NCBI RefSeq assembly: GCF_009377185.1
Contig: NZ_VJZC01000022.1
Span: 1-46,495 of the forward strand
Reading direction: 5' to 3'
From: Streptomyces spongiae
GTDB taxonomy: Bacteria > Actinomycetota > Actinomycetes > Streptomycetales > Streptomycetaceae
DNA: 46,495 nt
Below are positions 40,597 through 46,495 of the stretch, piece after piece. The position numbers and the translations under genes were made by a program. Under the pieces are notes generated by a model that worked only from the letters and a program-made list of their open reading frames with translations, was not told where the DNA came from and made no database searches. Position 1 is the stretch's first letter. The number at the start of each line of letters is the position of its first letter.

Positions 40597-41787
40597 TCAC
40601 CGGTACCAGCCGAAACGCTCCGCGATCACCGGCAACCGGTCGGCGGCGAGGGCGTGCGCGGCCGTACGCGGAGTCGTTCCGTCGGCCTCCGCGCGGGCCA
40701 GCACACGGTCGACGAGGGCGCGCATCGAGCTGCGGACGTGGGCGAACGCTTCCTCCGCGTCCGCCCCGATGTCCCCGAACAGCGTCCACCACCACCAGGC
40801 GTTCGTGGCGGAGTTGACCACGACGTCCGGCAGGACGGTGACCCCGCGCGCGGAGAGCGGTTCCTCCGCCGTGGGCAGGACCGGCATGTTGGCGGCCTCG
40901 ACGATCCAGCGCGCCGTGACCCGCTCCTGGTTCCCGGTGTCGATCGCGTACGAGACCGCCGCGGGCACCAGCACCTCCACGTCGGCCGACAGCCACGCCT
41001 CACCCGGAAGCTCCCGGTCGCCGGGGCGCAGCACCGCGCGGTCGACCGTCCCGTACGCGTCGCGGGCGGCGAGCAGCTCCTCGACGTCGAGCCCGTCGGG
41101 GTTGCTGATCGTGCCCTTGATGTCGGCGACGGCCACGACCGTGAGTCCCGTGCGCGTGAGGAAGCGTGCCGTGGCCCCGCCCATGGTGCCCAGGCCCTGC
41201 AGCGCGACCCGTGTACCGGAGTACGGCACGCCCGCGCGGTCGAGGGCGGTCAGCACCGACTCGGCCACCCCGCAGCCTCCGACCAGCTCGTCCAGCCCGA
41301 TGCCGTCGACCCGCAGCGCGAAGGCGTCCGCGAGCCGCCGCCGGGCCTCCGCCTCGTCGTCGAGCAGCGGGTACACGGCCTGGATCGAGGAGACGAGTCC
41401 CGCCTCCGCGGCGGCCCGGTCCACCAGGTCCTGGGTGAGGCCGAGGTCCTCACCCGTGGTCCAGAAGCTCTCGACGTACGGGCGCATCGCGCGGAGGTAG
41501 CGCACCAGCAGGCCGTACGCATCCGGGTCGCGCGGGTCGCAGTCGATGCCGCCCTTCGCACCGCCCAGCGGGATGTAGCGGCTGGCCGGGTGACCTTCCG
41601 GGTCGTAGTGCAGGGCCTCCTTCATGGTCATGCCCCGGGCCAGCCCCGCGACCTCCTCCGGCGTGCAGCCCGGCCGCATCCGCAGTCCGCCGCTGGCGAC
41701 TCCGCGCACCAGCCGGTCCACGACGAGGAAGCCGCGGCGACCGGTGAGGTGATCGGTCCAGGTGAGCGACATGAGGGGGGCGTGCAT
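40597..41787 (-). CDS. Glu/Leu/Phe/Val dehydrogenase family protein
   Basis: The product is a 396-residue amino-acid dehydrogenase. The N-terminal half has the dimerisation and substrate domain with YIPLGGAKGGIDCDP (catalytic Lys region) and TGEDLGLTQDLVD. The C-terminal half has a Rossmann fold (ALQGLGTMGGATARFL, VVAVADIKG). The family interconverts amino acids and 2-oxo acids with NAD(P)H. The substrate is not decided; leucine/valine-type enzymes share this length. The start lies 34 bp downstream of a TetR-type operator, and the regulator gene follows in the same transcript. Confidence 0.88.
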   Translation of the reverse strand: MHAPLMSLTWTDHLTGRRGFLVVDRLVRGVASGGLRMRPGCTPEEVAGLARGMTMKEALHYDPEGHPASRYIPLGGAKGGIDCDPRDPDAYGLLVRYLRAMRPYVESFWTTGEDLGLTQDLVDRAAAEAGLVSSIQAVYPLLDDEAEARRRLADAFALRVDGIGLDELVGGCGVAESVLTALDRAGVPYSGTRVALQGLGTMGGATARFLTRTGLTVVAVADIKGTISNPDGLDVEELLAARDAYGTVDRAVLRPGDRELPGEAWLSADVEVLVPAAVSYAIDTGNQERVTARWIVEAANMPVLPTAEEPLSARGVTVLPDVVVNSATNAWWWWTLFGDIGADAEEAFAHVRSSMRALVDRVLARAEADGTTPRTAAHALAADRLPVIAERFGWYR

Positions 41788-41820
41788 CGGGTCTCCTCGG
41801 GAGTGCGAGCCGACGGCATT

Positions 41821-41840
41821 TACTGAACTGCTGTTCAGTA
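41821..41840. promoter_or_regulatory. Perfect TetR-type operator
   Basis: TACTGAAC-TGCT-GTTCAGTA is a 20-bp inverted repeat with 8-bp perfect arms. It lies between the divergent dehydrogenase (start 41787) and MBL-fold (start 41928) genes, and so can control both. The TetR gene at 39934-40554, in the dehydrogenase operon, is the likely cognate regulator. Confidence 0.75.
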
Positions 41841-41927
41841 TGGCAGCCTCCGGGGAGAGGTGGGCCCGGCGTTGTCAGAGGGGCGGACCATAATGGAATG
41901 CCTCAGCGAATTCACCAGGAGGTGACC

Positions 41928-43154
41928 GTGTCCGGTTTCCGTCCCACGAGCTCCGTGCTGCGCGGGCTGCGCCCCGTCGCCTTTGGCGCGGATCCGGGCG
42001 GCGCCCGCCTGGAGCGGATCCGCAGGTCGCCGAACTTCGCGGACGGCGCGTTCGTGAACCCGGAGGGCACGCGCGTGCGTCCGGCGGGTGGCGCCGCGCT
42101 CGACATGGCGAAGCGCTACCTCCGCAAGGAGGAGCGCGCCCAACGCGCCCCGACCGGCGCCGTGCCGATGCACTCCACCACCCTCGCCGACCTGGCCCGG
42201 CCGCCGGCGAGCGGGCTGCGGCTCACCTGGATGGGGCACTCCAGCGTGCTCGCCGAGATCGACGGCCACCGTGTGCTCTTCGACCCCGTCTGGGGCGACC
42301 GCTGTTCCCCGTTCGCCTTCGCGGGACCCAAGCGGCTGCACCCCGTGCCGCTGCCGCTGGCCGCACTCGGGCCGGTCGAGGTCGTCGTCATCTCCCACGA
42401 CCACTACGACCACCTCGACCTGCCCACCATCAAGGCCCTGGCCGGCACGGACACGCTGTTCGCGGTGCCCCTCGGCGTCGGCGCCCACCTGGAGCACTGG
42501 GGTGTCTCCGAGACGCGGATACGCGAGCTGGACTGGACCGAGTCCACGAAGATCGGCGGCCTCACCCTGACGGCCACCCCGGCCCGCCACTTCTGCGGCC
42601 GCGGCCTGCGCAACACCCAGCACACCCTCTGGGCCTCCTGGGCCGTCGCGGGCGACGAGCACCGGATCTACCACAGCGGCGACACCGGGTACTTCCAGGG
42701 TTTCAAGGACATCGGCGCCGAACACGGCCCCTTCGACGCCACGATGATCCAGATCGGCGCGTACAGCGAGTTCTGGCCCGAGAACGACGCGGATGCCATG
42801 CCGTTGCCGGGCGCGTGGCCGGACATTCACATGAACCCCTCGCAAGGGGTCCAGAGCCACCTCGACCTGCAGCAGGGCCAGCCGGGCGGTGTCATGCTGC
42901 CGATCCACTGGGCAACGTTCAACCTCTCGTTGCATCCCTGGGCCGAGCCTGGGGAGTGGACGCTGGCCGCAGCCGACGCGATCGGACAGCCAGTCGCCGT
43001 CCCCATTCCGGGCCAGCCCTTCGAGCCCGCTGGAGACCTCCCCGCGCGCCCCTGGTGGCGGGATGTGTCCCAGCCGCTGACCCGTAAGTGGCCCGTTCCG
43101 GAGATCACTCCGAAGGCTTCCCGTGACGACCTCGATCTTGTGGGCGAGGACTGA
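41928..43154 (+). CDS. MBL-fold metallo-hydrolase (NAPE-PLD/UlaG-like)
   Basis: The product is 408 residues with a metallo-beta-lactamase fold: TWMGHSSVLAEIDGHRVLFDPVW, the zinc motif HDHYDHLD, ARHFCGRG, and the later YHSGDTGY and PIHWATF histidines. The layout resembles N-acyl-phosphatidylethanolamine phospholipase D-like proteins. The N-terminal 90 residues are extra and basic. AGGAGGTGACC sits immediately before GTG 41928, which fixes the start. It is divergent from the dehydrogenase and shares its operator region. The substrate is unknown. Confidence 0.9.
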   Translation: MSGFRPTSSVLRGLRPVAFGADPGGARLERIRRSPNFADGAFVNPEGTRVRPAGGAALDMAKRYLRKEERAQRAPTGAVPMHSTTLADLARPPASGLRLTWMGHSSVLAEIDGHRVLFDPVWGDRCSPFAFAGPKRLHPVPLPLAALGPVEVVVISHDHYDHLDLPTIKALAGTDTLFAVPLGVGAHLEHWGVSETRIRELDWTESTKIGGLTLTATPARHFCGRGLRNTQHTLWASWAVAGDEHRIYHSGDTGYFQGFKDIGAEHGPFDATMIQIGAYSEFWPENDADAMPLPGAWPDIHMNPSQGVQSHLDLQQGQPGGVMLPIHWATFNLSLHPWAEPGEWTLAAADAIGQPVAVPIPGQPFEPAGDLPARPWWRDVSQPLTRKWPVPEITPKASRDDLDLVGED

Positions 43155-43552
43155 CCGGATGCGCTGAAGCGCGTGACAGAAGTCCTTGCAACCATGTCGG
43201 AGGTCGAGCGAGAGCAGGTCTAGCGGCTCATCGACGGGCCGCCGCGTCGGCAGGCCCAGGAACGGGAACGGGCGTCGGAGAGTCGAACACGCCGTGAACG
43301 CAGAGATCGAACTCCACGACTCCTTCCTCTCGTTGGCTTGCAGCCTCATCTGCTGCGAGCTCATGGGAAATGAATTGAGCGAGACGGCGCCCCGCTGCTA
43401 CTTTCGCGGTGGACCGTGAAGTCGTCGTATGGAGGTGAGCCCCGTGAACACAGTTACCCGTGGGTGCTCCCTCAACCCGTCACGGTCCGGCGGCTGACGT
43501 TCGGTGTCGCCAGGAGCGCCTGAGATCGAGGCTCTCCTGGAAGGAGACTCCG
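43155..43552 (+). other. Gene-poor stretch with a possible decayed fragment
   Basis: No intact gene is supported. Just after the MBL stop and in the same frame, a stretch reads ALKRVTEVLATMSEVEREQV followed by an amber stop and then RLIDGPPRRQ; this resembles the C-terminal helix of a MarR-type regulator. The remainder is lower in GC than its neighbours and holds a short GTG frame (43294-43419) I do not recognise. AAGGAG at the right end belongs to the next gene. Confidence 0.35.
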
Positions 43553-44344
43553 ATGAACACGAAGCCTTTCGCATCTGGCCTGAGCGAGAACGCGGTGACG
43601 ATCACGCGCGTCGCGGACAGGCAATGGCATGCTCTGGATGACGACCTGGTGGTCGGACGCGGGCATGCGGAGCACCGGCCCGACGGACGCTTGTTCGTCA
43701 GCATCGACGCCTGGCACGACGCCACCTTCGACCGGCTCGCCGAGGCGATGCTGGCGGAACTGCCGGCGCCGCTGTACACGGTGGTCGACGAAGCCGACGC
43801 CGAGCTGACGGCCTGCTGGCGGCGGGCCGGTTTCACGATCCGGCGCCGCGAGTGGGAGTACGTCGTGCCGACCGACCCGCGGGTCACAGGGCTCGAAGCA
43901 GTCCTGCCGCCTTCGGGCGTGACGATCGTGCCCGCCGGTCAGGCGGACGAAAGTCTGCTGCGGGCGGTGGACCGCGCGATCCGTGACGAGGTCGAGGCGA
44001 CCGTCGGGTGGCAGTCGATGCCCGCGGAGGTGGTTCCCCGCCCCGCGGGCGACACCATCGTCGACCCGTCGAAGTACGCGGTGGCCGCGGCACCGGACCG
44101 CTACCTGGGTCTGATCCGGGTGGTGAGGGTGATCCGGCCGCGCATCGGGCTGGTCGCGGTCCGGGCCGGCGAGCAGCGCCACGGCATCGCGCGGGCGCTG
44201 CTCGCCCACGCGCTGGGGACGCTGCACCGCTCCGGGTTCGCCGCGGCCTGGACCGAAGTCCACGAGTCCAACCAAGCGGCCTCGGCGCTGTTCGAGGGCA
44301 TCGGCGCCCGGCCGACGAGCAGCAACCTGGAGCTGGTGCGATGA
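43553..44344 (+). CDS. GNAT-family N-acetyltransferase
   Basis: The product is 263 residues made of two acetyltransferase-like halves. The C-terminal half has the acetyl-CoA loop [19 protein letters not shown] and the [18 protein letters not shown] tail typical of the fold. The N-terminal half ([13 protein letters not shown] to [12 protein letters not shown]) looks like a degenerate GNAT copy. AAGGAG precedes the ATG. Its stop overlaps the IF-1 gene (ATGA), so the two are translationally coupled. The acceptor is unknown; a translation-related amine is suggested only by the neighbour. Confidence 0.85.
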   Translation: MNTKPFASGLSENAVTITRVADRQWHALDDDLVVGRGHAEHRPDGRLFVSIDAWHDATFDRLAEAMLAELPAPLYTVVDEADAELTACWRRAGFTIRRREWEYVVPTDPRVTGLEAVLPPSGVTIVPAGQADESLLRAVDRAIRDEVEATVGWQSMPAEVVPRPAGDTIVDPSKYAVAAAPDRYLGLIRVVRVIRPRIGLVAVRAGEQRHGIARALLAHALGTLHRSGFAAAWTEVHESNQAASALFEGIGARPTSSNLELVR

Positions 44345-44565
44345 CGAAGAACAAGAACGTCATCGAAGTCGAGGGCAAGGTCGTCGAGTGCCTGCGCAGC
44401 GCCATGTTCACCGTGGAGCTCGAGAACGGCCACCAGGTGCTCGCGCACATCAGCGGGAAGATCCGCAAGAACTACATCAAGATCATGCTGGAGGACCGGG
44501 TGCTGGTGGAGCTCCCGCCGTACGACCTGACGCGCGGCCGGATCGTGTTCCGGTACCGGAACTAG
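44341..44565 (+). CDS. infA: Translation initiation factor IF-1, divergent paralogue
   Basis: The product is 74 residues with the S1/OB fold of IF-1, including [27 protein letters not shown] and the ending [14 protein letters not shown] (quoted in part). Compared with the usual Streptomyces IF-1, from memory, it differs in the N-terminus ([20 protein letters not shown]) and in [15 protein letters not shown]. The main infA normally sits in the ribosomal-protein region upstream of rpmJ, so this is probably a second copy. It overlaps the GNAT gene by 4 nt and is followed by a strong terminator. Confidence 0.92.
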   Translation: MTKNKNVIEVEGKVVECLRSAMFTVELENGHQVLAHISGKIRKNYIKIMLEDRVLVELPPYDLTRGRIVFRYRN

Positions 44566-44599
44566 CGGCGGTCGGTACCTTCCGCGGGTAGCTGATCCT

Positions 44600-44636
44600 G
44601 GGGCCCCGGTCACGGCGTTTCCGTGACCGGGGCCCC
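44600..44636 (+). terminator. Terminator after infA
   Basis: A 16-bp perfect stem (GGGGCCCCGGTCACGG and complement) with a CGTTT loop lies 34 bp after the IF-1 stop. Confidence 0.88.
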
Positions 44637-45186
44637 GACGATGGCTGGCAACCGCTGCCCCTGGAGCGGTGCCGCCGCGGCCGTGCGAGACGGTGCCGTC
44701 CGAACCCTGGTGGTGTGAGGTCGCTGTCACTCCAATAGGTGGTTCGCCCGCTCTCGAGGGCCGGCCCGTCACCACAATGGGTGACGTCCCCGGCGGGACG
44801 ACGGAGGGCACCGGGGGGCCGGAAAACGTTCCGACCGGGTGAATTTCCGATCGTTTCCGAGGGGCGAGGGCAGCATTGCCCCTCGGCCCTCGTTGTTATT
44901 TGCCGACCACTTCTGACCAGCTCTGATCGGATTATTTCCGCGCCGGGAACGAATGTCCGAAGGTTTATCGGCCTGTCGTACGAAGGCTCATACCGGAGCG
45001 GGAAGCCTTGCGGGGGACTTTGTCAACTGCGCACCGCTCCTGACACGTTGGCGACTACTGTGAGTTGCCGTCAGGCGACACAGGGCCGAATTCTTCGGTT
45101 CTCCCGACCGGCAGGCGATGGCGCATGCCCGGGTCGCGCAGACGCGGGAGCCCCCACGCCCCCGACGCACCAGTACAAGGACACCG
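44637..45186 (+). other. Long intergenic region upstream of the sensor gene
   Basis: There is no supported protein gene in these 550 bp. The middle is AT-richer and contains a second, orphan hairpin (44858-44892) followed by a T-rich run. The promoter of the sensor-like gene must lie in the right half. The ribosome site of that gene is weak (AAGGACACCG 7 nt before the ATG). Confidence 0.5.
44858..44900 (+). terminator. Orphan rho-independent terminator
   Basis: Two stacked 6-bp CGAGGG/CCCTCG stems separated by a G-G mismatch enclose a small GCA-rich loop, and TTGTTATTT follows. The T-run is unusual for this genome. It is 220 bp past the infA terminator and 287 bp before the next start, so it may end a small RNA or attenuate the leader. 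Confidence 0.6.
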
Positions 45187-46495
45187 ATGTCTCAGCTTCG
45201 CGCACCGACCGCCCGTGCGGACCGCCGTGAGGGCGGTCGGCACGGACGACCGGTCGCCCGCACCACCCCCTCGCTGCCCGAGACGCCGATACGGCCGCAG
45301 TTGCTGCGCCTGGCGGTCCTGCCGCCCATCGCGGTGGCGCTCAGCGCCTGCGCTGCCGTGCTCTTCACCGTCCGTTCCACCGGAGCACGCCCCAGCCCCG
45401 TCCTGTGGGCCGTGCTCGCCGGATCCGTCGGAGTCACCATCGCGGGCATCGTGGTCGCCGCCGTGGCCGCCGACCGAGCCGCCCGGTCCGTACGCGAACG
45501 CCTCGACGCCCTGTGCCGCACCAGCGCCCGTGGTGAGGCCGACCTGCGCACGCTCGTCGAGGCGCTGCGCCGCGGCGAGAGCCCGCCCGCGCGCAAGCCG
45601 CGCGGCAAACCCGCCGCGGACGCCGACGAGTTCGAGCTGCTCACCGCGGACCTCGCGGACTCCCACGACGCAGCCGTCACCGCCGTCGTCCAGGCATCCC
45701 AGCTCTCCAGCCAGGCCGGCAGCGAACAGAAGGTCGAGGTCTTCGTCAACCTCGCCCGGCGCCTGCAGTCTCTCGTGCACCGCGAGATCTCGATCCTCGA
45801 CGAGCTGGAGAACGAGATCGAGGACCCCGACCTGCTCAAGGGCCTCTTCCACGTCGACCACCTCGCCACCCGTATCCGCCGCCACGCCGAGAACCTCGCC
45901 GTGCTCGGCGGCGCCGTCTCCCGCCGCCAGTGGAGCAACCCCGTCTCCATGACCGAGGTGCTGCGCTCGGCCATCGCGGAGGTCGAGCAGTACTCACGCG
46001 TCAAACTGGTGCCGCCCATCGACGGCACTTTGCGGGGGCACGCGGTCGCCGACGTCATCCACCTGCTGGCCGAACTCGTCGAGAACGCCACGGTGTTCTC
46101 CGCGCCCCACACCCAGGTCCTGTTGCGCGCCAACATCGTCACCTCCGGCCTCGCCGTCGAGGTCGAGGACCGCGGTCTCGGCATGCCGGTGAACGAGCAG
46201 AACAAGATGAACGCCCTGCTCGCCGACCCCGACCAGGTGAACGTCGCGAGCCTCCTCCAGGACGGCCGCATCGGCCTGTTCGTGGTCTCGCAGCTCGCCC
46301 GGCGGCACGGCATCCACGTCCGGCTCCAGAACAACATCTACGGCGGCGTCCAGGCCGTGCTAGTCGTCCCCCAGGGACTGCTCGGCACGGAGCCGGGCGC
46401 CCCCGGTGACGTACCGCAGGCGCAGACGCAGCCCCCGCAGCCGACCGGCACCTGGCGGGAGCCCACCGGACCCGGGGCCCCGCAGACCGCGAGCC
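45187..46495 (+). CDS. Conservon (CvnA-type) sensor histidine kinase-like ATPase, 3' end off window
   Basis: At least 436 codons are visible. A basic N-terminus is followed by two membrane helices (LLRLAVLPPIAVALSACAAVLF and a second at about 75-98, quoted in part). Then comes a helical region with HREISILDELENEIEDPDLL and the hallmark HVDHLATRIRRHAENLAVLGG (quoted in part). The ATPase domain has LLAELVENATVFSAPHT and VEDRGLGM. Many Streptomyces operons of this kind (conservons) continue with a roadblock protein, a DUF742 protein and a small GTPase. A Pro/Gln-rich tail begins before the edge. The extracellular loop is very short, so sensing may be intramembrane. Confidence 0.85.
   Translation, partial: MSQLRAPTARADRREGGRHGRPVARTTPSLPETPIRPQLLRLAVLPPIAVALSACAAVLFTVRSTGARPSPVLWAVLAGSVGVTIAGIVVAAVAADRAARSVRERLDALCRTSARGEADLRTLVEALRRGESPPARKPRGKPAADADEFELLTADLADSHDAAVTAVVQASQLSSQAGSEQKVEVFVNLARRLQSLVHREISILDELENEIEDPDLLKGLFHVDHLATRIRRHAENLAVLGGAVSRRQWSNPVSMTEVLRSAIAEVEQYSRVKLVPPIDGTLRGHAVADVIHLLAELVENATVFSAPHTQVLLRANIVTSGLAVEVEDRGLGMPVNEQNKMNALLADPDQVNVASLLQDGRIGLFVVSQLARRHGIHVRLQNNIYGGVQAVLVVPQGLLGTEPGAPGDVPQAQTQPPQPTGTWREPTGPGAPQTAS

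Noticed and set aside
43294..43419. A 41-codon GTG frame ending CYFRGGP
   Set aside because: There is no clear ribosome site or similarity and the base composition is atypical; the evidence is too weak for a gene call.
1..46495. CRISPR arrays, tRNA or rRNA genes, insertion sequences, prophage or integrase genes
   Set aside because: I looked for spaced direct repeats, cloverleaf-like sequences, and transposase or integrase motifs on both strands and found none.

Overview
The window is high-GC actinobacterial chromosome, almost certainly Streptomyces. Nearly every codon ends in G or C, GTG starts are common, and the set of families and their order resemble the S. coelicolor region that carries its hopanoid genes (from memory, around SCO6745 to SCO6771). 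I saw no tRNA, rRNA, insertion sequence, CRISPR array or prophage gene. About 45 protein genes are supported. Two run off the window edges: a Tex-type protein at the left and a conservon-type ATPase at the right.

Layout. 1-3428 (minus): tex, a 47-residue LPFR-motif protein and an SCO6745-family protein. 3565-5199 (plus): a GlxA-type regulator and a free-standing DJ-1/PfpI protein. 5211-9019: a crotonase lacking the usual catalytic glutamates, an HdeD-like membrane protein, a small GHKL ATPase, type I idi, and a cation diffusion facilitator. 9154-10122 (minus): galE.

10412-17463 (plus) is a tightly packed seven-gene operon: a CDP-alcohol phosphotransferase with a nucleotidyltransferase-like N-terminus, a separate intact nucleotidyltransferase, an sn-glycerol-1-phosphate-dehydrogenase-like enzyme, a second CDP-alcohol phosphotransferase, a family 2 glycosyltransferase and a two-gene ABC-2 exporter. 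Read together they look like a complete route from a triose phosphate to a CDP-activated polyol, then to a membrane phosphodiester product that is glycosylated and exported. I know of no described product, and this is my main candidate for an undescribed system.

17883-31751 (plus) is the hopanoid locus: hpnC, hpnD, a 46-residue DUF6380-like protein, hpnE, a prenyl diphosphate synthase, squalene-hopene cyclase, hpnG, hpnH, ispG, dxs, hpnO, then an XRE-cupin regulator and a 40-residue membrane protein. It makes FPP, converts it through presqualene diphosphate and hydroxysqualene to squalene, cyclises that to hopene, adds and trims the adenosine-derived side chain and aminates it. Two MEP-pathway enzymes and, 10 kb upstream, idi secure precursor supply.

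31770-46495 is more mixed: a tyrosine phosphatase, a GH36 alpha-galactosidase, a LysM/M23 cell-wall hydrolase behind a c-di-AMP (ydaO) riboswitch, a secreted DUF6250-type protein behind a LacI-type operator, an SGNH hydrolase, a Tat-exported phosphoesterase, a Glu/Leu/Phe/Val dehydrogenase with a TetR regulator and a perfect 20-bp operator, an MBL-fold hydrolase, a GNAT acetyltransferase overlapping a second-type IF-1 gene, and the start of a conservon-like sensor gene. Several strong hairpins mark transcription-unit ends.
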